Positions 1 to 6,090 of a stretch of 9,919 nucleotides of DNA are shown one piece after another. Positions within the stretch are counted from its first letter, which is position 1. Each line of letters opens with the position of its first letter. The stretch is taken from NCBI GenBank assembly GCA_964350865.1, contig CAYGLJ010000036.1, positions 1 through 9,919 of the forward strand, read 5' to 3'. This DNA comes from Pontimonas sp964350865. Lineage in GTDB: Bacteria > Actinomycetota > Actinomycetes > Actinomycetales > Microbacteriaceae. The notes beneath the pieces were generated by a model. It was not told the origin of the DNA. It saw only the letters and a list, made by a program, of their open reading frames with translations, and ran no database searches. A program made the translations under genes and the position numbers.

Positions 1-1
1 C

Positions 2-112
2 TTTGTGGCGCTCTTACTCGTGGCAGGCGTGGTGGCCCGCATCGTTCTCACGCGAACAACGGTGAGCACATCACCCTCCGGAAATGTCGAGCCCATCACC
101 TACGACATCTAG
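2..112 (+). CDS. C-terminal end of an unidentified membrane protein (5' truncated)
   Basis: The reading frame is open from the window edge to a TAG at 110-112 and gives 36 residues. The first ~17 are strongly hydrophobic (FVALLLVAGVVARIVL) and read as the last transmembrane helix. A short polar, Thr/Ser-rich tail ending in TYDI follows, probably cytoplasmic because an Arg lies just after the helix. The gene stops 34 nt before gltX and there is no clear terminator between them. The family cannot be told from this fragment: a transporter subunit or a small membrane protein are both possible. The frame is supported by the hydrophobic block, the stop just before gltX and the shared strand, but nothing upstream is visible. 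Confidence 0.55.
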   Translation, partial: FVALLLVAGVVARIVLTRTTVSTSPSGNVEPITYDI

Positions 113-131
113 TGGGAGCCGCTTCGACTCC

Positions 132-149
132 TAGACTGGTGGTCTCATG
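132..149 (+). promoter_or_regulatory. Candidate -10 box and leaderless start of gltX
   Basis: TAGACT at 132-137 fits the actinobacterial TAnnnT -10 pattern and ends 9 nt before the gltX ATG at 147. No Shine-Dalgarno-like sequence precedes the ATG. A transcript starting about 7-10 nt after this box would begin at or very near the ATG. No good -35 element is visible at the expected distance, so the promoter call is tentative. Confidence 0.35.
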
Positions 150-1643
150 AGCCTTGACTTTTCCACCGCTACCGGCGGTGACGTCCGTGTCCGTTTTTGT
201 CCATCCCCGACGGGAACACCCCATGTTGGTTTGATTCGTACCGCCTTATTCAATTGGGCCTATGCCAAGCACACCGGGGGAACCTTTATCTTCCGCGTCG
301 AAGATACTGACGCTGAACGAGACAGTGAAGAGAGCTACCAGCAGCTGGTGGAAGCTCTCCAGTGGTTGGGCCTCCACTGGGATGAAGGTGTGGAGACTGG
401 CGGGCCTCACGAGCCCTACCGACAGTCGCAGCGAAGCCAGATTTATCAGGATTTGATTGCCCGACTGGTGGAATCCGGACATCTTTACGAGAGCTACGTA
501 ACTCCCGAAGAAATGGCGGCTCGGAACGAATCCCTCGGGCGAGACCCCAAACAGGGGTATGACAATCACGAGCGCGAGCTCACTGCCGCCCAGAAGCAGG
601 CCTATCGGGATGAAGGGCGTGAGCCTGCGCTGCGCTTGCGGGTTCCCGACCAGGACTTTAGTTTCGATGACCTCGTGCGAGGCGAGGTGTCCTTTCCCAG
701 AGGCTCTACAACGGACTTCGTGATTGTGCGAGCGGGCGGCAAACCTCTCTACACGTTTGTGAACCCTGTAGATGACGCCCTGATGGGGGTGACCCACGTC
801 TTGCGTGGCGAAGACTTGCTCTCCTCTACTCCTCGCCAGATTGCGCTCTACTTGGCTCTGCAGGAGATTGGTGTGGCGACCCACATCCCCCGTTTTGGAC
901 ACCTTCCCTATGTGATGGGCGAGGGCAACAAGAAACTGTCCAAGCGCGACCCTGAGTCAAACCTGTTCCTTCACCGCGATCGGGGATTCATCAAAGAGGG
1001 CTTGCTGAATTACTTGGCACTCCTGGGATGGTCTATCGCCCCCGATCGCGATGTCTTCACGATGGACGAGATGGTCGAAGCTTTTGAGGTGACCAGCATC
1101 AACCCCAACCCCGCGCGATTCGACGTCAAGAAGGCTGAATCCATCAATGGCGACCACATTCGCTTGCTGGCCCCTGAGGTTTTCCTTGAGCGCTGTGTGC
1201 CCTATCTCCAGAGCGCCTCGCTCGTGTCGGATCCGATTAGTGACGACCAGTCAGCCACGCTGACGGAAATCTTGCCCTTTGTGCAAGAGAGGGTCGCGCT
1301 GCTCGGGGAAGTTCCCGGCATGATCGCATTCCTGTTCACCGCCGATGACGCCCTAGTGATCGAGGACGATGCCAGAAAGACGCTGGGTGATCGCAGCGCT
1401 GAAGTACTTGATGCTGCTCTTGAGGCTTTAGAAAGTGTGGAGAGCTGGGATACCGCTTCCCTGGAAGAAGTCCTGCGCGATGCCCTTGTGGAGCGTTTGG
1501 AAGTCTCGCCCCGCCACGCTTTTGGGCCTCTCCGTGTGGCGATTTCAGGGCGTCGGGTGAGCCCACCGTTGTTTGAGTCCATGGAGGTCCTTGGCCGCAG
1601 CTCCAGCCTCCAACGACTGAGGGCTCTGCGACAATCGCTGTAG
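147..1643 (+). CDS. gltX: Glutamyl-tRNA synthetase (class I), probably non-discriminating
   Basis: The 498-residue product has the full length and layout of bacterial GluRS. It attaches glutamate to tRNA in the cytoplasm using ATP. The Rossmann-fold signature PSPTGTPHVG lies at residues 19-28, with the HIGH-type motif HVGL at 26-29. Further landmarks are RVEDTDAERD, the LRGEDLL segment and the second class I motif KLSKR at 263-267. The C-terminal ~180 residues form the helical anticodon-binding part. The start at 147 is chosen because only about 12 residues precede the conserved VRVRFCPSPTG block, as is common in actinobacteria. Two tRNA genes for its likely substrates, tRNA-Gln and tRNA-Glu, follow within 1.2 kb. 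Most actinobacteria lack GlnRS, so this enzyme probably also charges tRNA-Gln for later GatCAB amidation. That is family knowledge, not shown here. No damage is seen. Confidence 0.97.
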   Translation: MSLDFSTATGGDVRVRFCPSPTGTPHVGLIRTALFNWAYAKHTGGTFIFRVEDTDAERDSEESYQQLVEALQWLGLHWDEGVETGGPHEPYRQSQRSQIYQDLIARLVESGHLYESYVTPEEMAARNESLGRDPKQGYDNHERELTAAQKQAYRDEGREPALRLRVPDQDFSFDDLVRGEVSFPRGSTTDFVIVRAGGKPLYTFVNPVDDALMGVTHVLRGEDLLSSTPRQIALYLALQEIGVATHIPRFGHLPYVMGEGNKKLSKRDPESNLFLHRDRGFIKEGLLNYLALLGWSIAPDRDVFTMDEMVEAFEVTSINPNPARFDVKKAESINGDHIRLLAPEVFLERCVPYLQSASLVSDPISDDQSATLTEILPFVQERVALLGEVPGMIAFLFTADDALVIEDDARKTLGDRSAEVLDAALEALESVESWDTASLEEVLRDALVERLEVSPRHAFGPLRVAISGRRVSPPLFESMEVLGRSSSLQRLRALRQSL

Positions 1644-1657
1644 GCGTGCGCTAGAGT
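1628..1657 (+). promoter_or_regulatory. Candidate promoter for tRNA-Gln
   Basis: GCGACA (1628-1633, matching four of six TTGACA bases) and TAGAGT (1652-1657) are separated by 18 nt. The -35 element lies inside the last codons of gltX. Transcription would start near 1664, leaving a ~28-nt 5' leader before the tRNA. This is a by-eye match. Confidence 0.4.
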
Positions 1658-1669
1658 ATCGAGGGTCCC

Positions 1670-1687
1670 GGCGGAGGAAACTCTGCC
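1670..1687 (+). other. Small GAAA-tetraloop hairpin in the tRNA-Gln 5' leader
   Basis: GGCGGAG (1670-1676) pairs with CTCTGCC (1681-1687), giving seven pairs with one G-U, around a GAAA loop of GNRA type. It lies 4 nt before the mature tRNA-Gln 5' end. No T-run follows, so it is a poor intrinsic terminator for gltX. It may help fold the precursor for RNase P, or be chance. Confidence 0.35.
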
Positions 1688-1691
1688 TCGG

Positions 1692-1763
1692 TGGGGTGTG
1701 GTGTAATTGGCAACACGGCTGATTCTGGTTCAGTTGTTCTTGGTTCGAGTCCAGGCACCCCAG
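1692..1763 (+). tRNA. tRNA-Gln (anticodon CTG)
   Basis: A complete 72-nt cloverleaf without an encoded CCA. The acceptor stem TGGGGTG (1692-1698) pairs with CACCCCA (1756-1762), and the discriminator base is G1763. The D-arm carries the AATTGGCA loop. The anticodon stem GCTGA/TCAGT encloses the loop TTCTGGT, which places CTG at positions 34-36 and reads CAG codons. The T-arm is CTTGG-TTCGAGT-CCAGG. The first pair is U1-A72, the identity feature by which bacterial GatCAB recognises Glu-tRNA(Gln). It lies between gltX and a lipid kinase gene and probably has its own promoter at the end of gltX. No clear terminator follows. Confidence 0.97.
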
Positions 1764-1769
1764 CAAATG

Positions 1770-1810
1770 TCGAACTAGCGCCGACTCTGGCCTCATAATG
1801 AAGTCTTATG
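1770..1810 (+). promoter_or_regulatory. Candidate promoter and leaderless start of the lipid kinase gene
   Basis: CATAAT at 1794-1799 differs from TATAAT by one base. A weak -35 candidate, TCGAAC at 1770-1775, lies 18 nt upstream. The -10 box ends 8 nt before the ATG at 1808, so transcription would begin at or within about two bases of the start codon. No Shine-Dalgarno sequence is present, which agrees with a leaderless mRNA. An ATG at 1798 is out of frame. Confidence 0.5.
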
Positions 1811-2713
1811 TCAGTGTCGACTCCTCGCCACATTGTGGTTGCCATGAATCCGCGGGCATCCTTTGGCAAGAATGAGGATGCTGGACACGAGGTCGCCCGG
1901 CTGCTTACCTCAGCAGGTCACGATGTCATCGCATTGCGCGAGAAAGACTATCCAGCTCTCGAAAACGCTTCCAGAGATGCGCTTCGCCCCGAGTCAGTTC
2001 TCGTGGTTGTAGGCGGCGATGGCATGGTCCACCTTGGGGCACACCTCGCTCGGGAGAAAAACGTGCCCCTGGGGCTCATACCTGCGGGAACCGGTAACGA
2101 TCTCGCGCGCCATTTGGGTATTCCTCTCGGATCTATCCCGTTGGCCACACAACACCTTCTTCGTGCACTCGAGGGCGCCCCGCAACACATCGACCTGGGG
2201 GTAGCGACCTCCGCGCAGGGAGTTGAGCACCCCTTTGCCTGCGTGTTTTCCGCCGGATTTGATGCTCTCGTGAACGAGCGAGCCAACAGGTTGCGCTTGG
2301 TGCGGGGTCGACACCGCTACACGCTCGCCCTGCTGATCGAATTGGCAAAACTTCGCCCCATTACCTACACCCTCACCATCGACGGGGTTCAGGAGACTGC
2401 TTCCTACCTCTTGGTGGCTGTGGCTAACTCGCAGAGCTTTGGCGGCGGAATGAAAGTTACTCCGGAGGCTTCCCTGGTCGATGGGAAACTCGATGTTTTC
2501 ACGCTCGACCCGCTGTCACGCTGGGCCTTTCTGCGCATTTATCCCAGGGTCTTCCAGGGGCTCCACGTTAGTGATCCGCGGGTTCATATTCGCCAGGCCA
2601 GCACTGTTCGGGTCGCGAGCGAAGGGATTGTCGCCTACGCAGATGGCGAGCGGCTGGAGGCGTTGCCGCTCGAGGTGAGCGTCGAGCCCTCTCGTCTCGC
2701 GGTCTTCGCGTGA
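1808..2713 (+). CDS. Diacylglycerol kinase / YegS-family lipid kinase
   Basis: The 301-residue protein matches the length of DagK/YegS-type lipid kinases, which transfer phosphate from ATP to diacylglycerol or a related lipid at the inner face of the membrane. The N-terminal catalytic domain begins with the nucleotide-fold strand HIVVAMNPRASFGKN. It has the phosphate-binding motif GGDGM at residues 69-73 (family consensus GGDGT), followed by the hallmark GLIPAGTGNDLARHLG. The C-terminal beta-rich domain contains FACVFSAGFDALVN and SFGGGMKVTPEASLVDGKLDVF, the usual second set of motifs. The product phosphatidic acid re-enters phospholipid synthesis, linking it in function to plsC and gpsA further along. 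It sits alone between two tRNA genes and seems to be transcribed from its own promoter as a leaderless mRNA. The exact lipid substrate cannot be read from the sequence; a sphingosine-kinase-like or undecaprenol-related substrate is less likely. Confidence 0.88.
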   Translation: MSVSTPRHIVVAMNPRASFGKNEDAGHEVARLLTSAGHDVIALREKDYPALENASRDALRPESVLVVVGGDGMVHLGAHLAREKNVPLGLIPAGTGNDLARHLGIPLGSIPLATQHLLRALEGAPQHIDLGVATSAQGVEHPFACVFSAGFDALVNERANRLRLVRGRHRYTLALLIELAKLRPITYTLTIDGVQETASYLLVAVANSQSFGGGMKVTPEASLVDGKLDVFTLDPLSRWAFLRIYPRVFQGLHVSDPRVHIRQASTVRVASEGIVAYADGERLEALPLEVSVEPSRLAVFA

Positions 2714-2717
2714 TCGT

Positions 2718-2747
2718 TTGCCTGGCGCCCAGGGGGCATGTCATACT
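2718..2747 (+). promoter_or_regulatory. Candidate promoter for tRNA-Glu, with a dyad in its spacer
   Basis: TTGCCT (2718-2723) and CATACT (2742-2747) are spaced by 18 nt, a reasonable housekeeping promoter. The start would fall near 2754, about 10 nt before the tRNA. The element starts five bases after the lipid kinase stop codon. A perfect 5-bp inverted repeat, CCTGG-CGC-CCAGG (2721-2733), overlaps the -35 element and spacer. It could be a weak kinase terminator stem or a protein site, but no T-run follows. Confidence 0.5.
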
Positions 2748-2763
2748 GTCTTGTTGCGTGATC

Positions 2764-2836
2764 GGCCCCATCGTATAGCGGCCTAGTACGCCGCCCTCTC
2801 ACGGCGGTAACGCGGGTTCGAATCCCGCTGGGGTCA
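2764..2836 (+). tRNA. tRNA-Glu (anticodon CTC)
   Basis: A complete 73-nt cloverleaf without an encoded CCA. The acceptor stem GGCCCCA (2764-2770) pairs with TGGGGTC (2829-2835, one G-U), and the discriminator is A2836. The anticodon stem CCGCC/GGCGG holds the loop CTCTCAC, giving anticodon CTC for GAG codons. The T-arm is GCGGG-TTCGAAT-CCCGC. The first pair is G1-C72, in contrast to the U1-A72 of the nearby tRNA-Gln. This is expected where GatCAB must leave Glu-tRNA(Glu) alone. It probably forms a one-gene transcript, with a promoter just upstream and a hairpin terminator just downstream. Confidence 0.97.
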
Positions 2837-2841
2837 CGACA

Positions 2842-2890
2842 ACAAAACACGGCCATCATCTGTCCCAGATGGTGGCCGGAGTAGTTTTGT
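2842..2890 (+). terminator. Hairpin terminator after tRNA-Glu
   Basis: CGGCCATCATCT (2850-2861) pairs with AGATGGTGGCCG (2867-2878): 12 pairs with one G-T and a 5-nt loop, GTCCC. The stem is flanked by ACAAAAC (2842-2848) and GTTTTGT (2884-2890), which are complementary and give an A-rich side and a TTTT run. The T-run starts six bases after the core stem, so it is not a textbook terminator, but position and strength fit the end of the tRNA-Glu transcript. The symmetry would let it act in both directions. Confidence 0.6.
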
Positions 2891-2924
2891 CACACGGCCA
2901 AGCCCAAGGAGATGACTGGCACCG

Positions 2925-3926
2925 ATGTCACTCCCGCTGTGGTTCCAAGTGACATCGCTGATTGTGCTCTCGCTGGTCCTGATCGCGGACCTGTTGCTCA
3001 TCATTTGGCGGCCGCACGTGCCCTCGAGCAAAGAATCCGGACTGTGGGTCGCCTTCTACGTCACCCTGGCGTTGGTGTTTGGCGGTGTCATGTTTGGTGT
3101 GGGTGGTGAGCAAGCGGGCTCAGAGTTCTTGGCTGGCTGGGTCACCGAGTACAGCTTGTCGATTGACAACCTGTTCGTGTTTGTCCTGATCATGGCCTCT
3201 TTTGCTGTCCCGAGGAAGTATCAGCAGGAAATCTTGATGATTGGAATCTTGCTGGCAATCCTGTTCCGCGGGATTTTCATCCTGCTCGGGGCTGCACTCA
3301 TCGCGAGCTTCAGTTGGATTTTCTATGTCTTTGGCGCGTTCCTTCTCGTTATTGGCATTCAACAGTTCTTCTCGGGTCGAGAAGACGATGTTGAGAGAGA
3401 AAACAAGCTCCTGAGCTTTCTCCAACGGCGCCTCGAGATGACAGATGAATTTCACGGTTTGAAATTCCGCATCCAGGTAGCCAGTAAGAAGCTGTGGACA
3501 CCGCTGGTGATTGTGTTGGTCGCCATTGGAACCGCCGACGTGGTCTTCGCGGTGGACTCAATTCCCGCCATCTATGGAATTACCGAGAGCCCGTTCATCG
3601 TGTTCACGGCGAACGTGTTCGCCCTGATGGGTCTTCGCCAGCTTTATTTCCTTCTCGGACACCTCATCGACAAGCTCGTCTACTTGCACTTAGGCATCGC
3701 GTTCATTTTGAGCTTTATCGGGGTGAAGCTCGTCATGCACGCCCTGCATGAGAACGAGCTGCCTTTCATCAACGGCGGAGAGCACGTTGACTGGGCGCCC
3801 GATATCGGGACCTGGGAGTCTTTGATCGTTATCGTGCTGGCGATGGCGGTGGCGGTGGGAACCAGTCTCTGGAAGCTTCGCAAAGACCGTGTGAGTGCTT
3901 CCTCCACGGGCTCCTTCCGCCCCTGA
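2925..3926 (+). CDS. TerC/Alx-family integral membrane protein
   Basis: The 333-residue, very hydrophobic protein has about eight or nine predicted membrane helices, beginning with one at residues ~7-28 and another at ~40-60. It carries the two paired acidic family motifs: SIDNLFVFVLIM with Asp81 in the first half and TADVVFAVDSIPAI with Asp211 in the second. Length and layout match TerC and E. coli Alx. These belong to the LysE-like transporter group and are linked to tellurite resistance, manganese export and metal loading of secreted proteins. The sequence alone does not choose among these roles. The start at 2925 follows AAGGAG at 2906-2911 with a rather long 13-nt gap; an ATG at 2912 is out of frame. 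The gene lies alone between the tRNA-Glu terminator and the leu leader. No ter-operon partners are visible, so tellurite resistance is not implied. The short upstream gap leaves no room for a yybP-ykoY manganese riboswitch. Confidence 0.92.
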   Translation: MSLPLWFQVTSLIVLSLVLIADLLLIIWRPHVPSSKESGLWVAFYVTLALVFGGVMFGVGGEQAGSEFLAGWVTEYSLSIDNLFVFVLIMASFAVPRKYQQEILMIGILLAILFRGIFILLGAALIASFSWIFYVFGAFLLVIGIQQFFSGREDDVERENKLLSFLQRRLEMTDEFHGLKFRIQVASKKLWTPLVIVLVAIGTADVVFAVDSIPAIYGITESPFIVFTANVFALMGLRQLYFLLGHLIDKLVYLHLGIAFILSFIGVKLVMHALHENELPFINGGEHVDWAPDIGTWESLIVIVLAMAVAVGTSLWKLRKDRVSASSTGSFRP

Positions 3927-3927
3927 G

Positions 3928-3936
3928 TGTTAGTCT
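3928..3936 (+). promoter_or_regulatory. Candidate extended -10 promoter for the leuC operon
   Basis: TGTTAGTCT contains an extended -10 form (TG-n-TAGTCT) that fits TAnnnT and starts two bases after the terC stop codon. A second TAnnnT-like box, TAGACG, follows at 3937-3942. No convincing -35 is visible. A start near 3943 would give a ~115-nt leader before leuC. Confidence 0.3.
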
Positions 3937-4041
3937 TAGACGGTGTTCAGGCTCACACTTCTTGAATGCCGCAGCGGTCGCTAACGAGGCCCACACCGTT
4001 GCGGAGTTTCTCCTGTGGCCACCCAACACACGGTATTTCTC

Positions 4042-4047
4042 AAGGAG
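4042..4047 (+). promoter_or_regulatory. Ribosome binding site that fixes the leuC start
   Basis: AAGGAG ends 10 nt before the ATG at 4058. The frame is also open from a TTG at 3962, but that start has no Shine-Dalgarno sequence, would add 32 residues with no LeuC counterpart, and would cover the leader hairpins. The ATG at 4058 is therefore preferred. Confidence 0.8.
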
Positions 4048-4057
4048 AGCACACACC

Positions 4058-5488
4058 ATGACTGATTCATCGCCCCGCACACTCGCGGAGAAGCTGTGGG
4101 CTGATCACCTCGTCCAGAAGGGCAAGGATGGCGAGCCCGATCTCATCTATATCGACCTCCACCTCGTTCACGAGGTGACGAGCCCCCAAGCTTTCGACGG
4201 TCTTCGCGTAGCGGGTCGCCCTGTCCGCAGACCCGACCTCACCATCGCCACAGAGGATCACAACACTCCGACGATTGATATCGATAAGCCGATTGCGGAG
4301 CCCACCTCGAGGACTCAAATCGAGACGCTACGAACGAACGCGAAAGAGTTTGGCATTCGCTTGCACTCTTTGGGTGATATCGAGCAGGGCATCGTTCACG
4401 TGGTGGGTCCACAGCTGGGTCTGACCATGCCGGGCATCACCGTGGTCTGTGGTGATTCGCACACCTCCACCCATGGCGCCTTCGGCGCCATGGCCTTTGG
4501 CATTGGCACCAGCGAGGTCGAGCACGTTCTCGCCACCCAAACCCTCCCGGTCAAGCCCTTCAAGACGATGGCCATCACCGTCGAGGGAGAGCTCAAGCCC
4601 GGCGTGACTGCTAAGGACATCATCTTGGCCGTGATCGCCAAGATTGGGACCGGTGGCGGACAGGGCTACGTCCTCGAATACCGCGGTTCCGCGATTCGCT
4701 CGCTCTCGATGGATGGCCGCATGACAATCTGCAACATGTCGATTGAGGCCGGAGCTAGGGCAGGAATGGTCGCGCCTGATGAGACCACCTTTGAGTATGT
4801 GAAGGGTCGCCCTCATGCCCCACAGGGGGAGGACTGGGATAAGGCTCTCGCCTATTGGAAGACCCTGCCCACCGATGAGGGCGCTGTATTTGATGCTGAG
4901 GTGTTCCTCGACGCCAACGAATTGGAGCCCTTTGTCACCTGGGGGACGAACCCTGGTCAAGGGGTGCCACTCAATGATGCGGTCCCCGACCCCGAGAGCA
5001 TCACAGATCCCAACGAAAGAGCGGCAGCGCTTCGCGCTCTGGAATACATGGACTTGCAGCCTGGAACCCGGATGAAAGACATCAAGGTCGACACGGTGTT
5101 TATGGGGTCTTGCACGAACTCTCGTCTCGATGACCTTCGCACCTTTGCGTCCATCATCAAAGGTCAGAAGAAGGCGGACCATGTCCGGGTCATGGTTGTC
5201 CCGGGCTCAGCTCGCGTCCGCCTCGAAGCCGAGGCCGAGGGCATCGACAAGATTGTTGAGGAGTTTGGCGGGGAGTGGCGCTTCGCCGGATGCTCCATGT
5301 GTTTGGGGATGAACCCCGACCAGCTGGGTCCAGGAGAGCGCGCAGCATCCACCTCGAATCGAAACTTTGAAGGCCGTCAGGGTAAGGGCGCGAGAACGCA
5401 CCTGGTCTCGCCCGTGGTGGCAGCCGCAACCGCTATTCGGGGGACTCTCTCGAGCCCTGCGGATTTGATGCAGGAAGCAGGCGTCTAA
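4058..5488 (+). CDS. leuC: 3-isopropylmalate dehydratase, large subunit
   Basis: LeuC pairs with LeuD to convert 2-isopropylmalate to 3-isopropylmalate, the second dedicated step of leucine synthesis, in the cytoplasm. The start used here gives 476 residues, the normal length for stand-alone bacterial LeuC. It opens with the typical TLAEKLWADHLV and has the aconitase-family segments ATEDHNTPT and CGDSHTSTHGAFGA. The three cysteines that hold the 4Fe-4S cluster are all present: Cys352 in GSCTNSR, and Cys412 and Cys415 in AGCSMCLGMNPDQ. The ASTSNRNFEGRQG block near the C-terminus is also intact. It is the first gene of the operon. Its stop TAA overlaps the leuD ATG by one base (TAATG), which suggests translational coupling and 1:1 synthesis of the subunits. 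Possible control by the upstream leader is inferred only. Confidence 0.97.
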   Translation: MTDSSPRTLAEKLWADHLVQKGKDGEPDLIYIDLHLVHEVTSPQAFDGLRVAGRPVRRPDLTIATEDHNTPTIDIDKPIAEPTSRTQIETLRTNAKEFGIRLHSLGDIEQGIVHVVGPQLGLTMPGITVVCGDSHTSTHGAFGAMAFGIGTSEVEHVLATQTLPVKPFKTMAITVEGELKPGVTAKDIILAVIAKIGTGGGQGYVLEYRGSAIRSLSMDGRMTICNMSIEAGARAGMVAPDETTFEYVKGRPHAPQGEDWDKALAYWKTLPTDEGAVFDAEVFLDANELEPFVTWGTNPGQGVPLNDAVPDPESITDPNERAAALRALEYMDLQPGTRMKDIKVDTVFMGSCTNSRLDDLRTFASIIKGQKKADHVRVMVVPGSARVRLEAEAEGIDKIVEEFGGEWRFAGCSMCLGMNPDQLGPGERAASTSNRNFEGRQGKGARTHLVSPVVAAATAIRGTLSSPADLMQEAGV

Positions 5489-6090
5489 TGGACAAGGTCA
5501 CGTTGATTAGTGGGGTGGGTGTTCCGCTTCGCCGCAGCAATGTCGATACCGACCAAATTATTCCTGCCAAGTTTCTCAAGCGTGTCACCAAAACTGGCTA
5601 TGACGATGCGCTGTTCTCTGCTTGGCGCGATGATCCAGAGTTCATCCTGAATCAGGAGCCCTACCGAGCGGGTCAAGTGCTGGTGGCGGGCCCCGACTTC
5701 GGGACCGGGTCCTCTCGCGAACACGCGGTGTGGGCCTTGCGCGACTATGGCTTCCAGGCTGTCATCTCCTCCCGTTTTGGAGATATTTTCCGCTCGAACT
5801 CCGGCAAGCAGGGGCTCGTCACCGCGGTGGTTCCGGAGTCCGTGGTGGAGGCAATCTGGGCTGAAATTGAGGCACACCCGGGCCAGGACGTTACCGTCGA
5901 CCTAGAAGCCCGTGAGGTACGGTGTGGAGCGGTACATTCCGCTTTTGATATCGACGATTACACGCGCTGGCGCCTGATGGAGGGACTCGATGACATCGCT
6001 CTCACCCTCCAGCACGCGGATGCTATTGACGCCTTCGAGGCTTCGCGAGATTCCTGGCGGCCAGCAACCCTTCCGCCGAGGAGTCAGTAG
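5488..6090 (+). CDS. leuD: 3-isopropylmalate dehydratase, small subunit
   Basis: The 200-residue protein is the swivel domain partner of LeuC and completes the isopropylmalate isomerase active site. Diagnostic segments are NVDTDQIIPAKFLKR near the N-terminus and GPDFGTGSSREHAVWAL, with the substrate-binding GTGSSRE at residues 72-78. Next come FGDIFRSNSGKQGL and the C-terminal DDYTRWRLMEGLDDIALTL, all usual for LeuD of this length. The ATG shares one base with the leuC stop, and AGGAAG at 5472-5477 inside leuC can serve as ribosome binding site. The stop TAG is followed directly by the murA ATG. Catalytic residues look intact and nothing is truncated. Confidence 0.96.
   Translation: MDKVTLISGVGVPLRRSNVDTDQIIPAKFLKRVTKTGYDDALFSAWRDDPEFILNQEPYRAGQVLVAGPDFGTGSSREHAVWALRDYGFQAVISSRFGDIFRSNSGKQGLVTAVVPESVVEAIWAEIEAHPGQDVTVDLEAREVRCGAVHSAFDIDDYTRWRLMEGLDDIALTLQHADAIDAFEASRDSWRPATLPPRSQ

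Larger units (their letters stand above)
3927..4057 (+). promoter_or_regulatory. 5' leader of the leuCD-murA-plsC-gpsA operon with possible alternative hairpins
   Basis: This 131-nt spacer is by far the longest untranslated stretch before any gene in the window. CCGCAGCGGT (3969-3978) pairs with ACCGTTGCGG (3995-4004), ten pairs with one G-T, around a 16-nt loop. Two other pairings compete with it: CGGTGT (3941-3946) with ACACCG (3993-3998), and GGCCCACA (3988-3995) with TGTGGCC (4014-4020), the latter enclosing GGAG-TT-CTCC-type pairing. A Leu-containing mini-ORF precedes the first stem. The layout could be an attenuator for leucine genes or simply a terC terminator; no long T-run is present. 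No T-box consensus is seen. Confidence 0.35.

Noticed and set aside
246..902. 218-codon open frame on the - strand inside gltX
   Set aside because: It lies wholly within a certain gene, its protein has no recognisable motif, and long antisense frames are common opposite GC-rich coding DNA with strong codon bias.
2837..2924. A yybP-ykoY manganese riboswitch before terC
   Set aside because: Such riboswitches often precede TerC/Alx genes, but the 88-nt gap is nearly filled by a terminator-like hairpin and lacks the paired-loop layout of that class.
2912..3109. Out-of-frame ORF starting at ATG 2912 over the terC start
   Set aside because: It overlaps the terC ribosome site and reads the terC gene in another frame; the TerC frame has clear family motifs.
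2925..3926. A tellurite-resistance island
   Set aside because: Only a lone TerC-family gene is present, with no terZABDE partners or mobile-element signs; such single genes are common in ordinary chromosomes.
3962..4057. TTG-initiated 32-residue N-terminal extension of LeuC
   Set aside because: No Shine-Dalgarno sequence precedes the TTG, the extension has no LeuC-like content, and the ATG at 4058 has AAGGAG at the right distance and gives the normal length.
3927..4057. A T-box leader before leuC
   Set aside because: The conserved T-box antiterminator bulge sequence is absent and the leader is too short for the usual stem I plus antiterminator.
4328..5182. 284-codon open frame on the - strand inside leuC
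   Set aside because: It is the longest antisense frame, but it is fully covered by a conserved leuC with all cluster cysteines. The translation shows no domain, and no ribosome site or promoter supports it.
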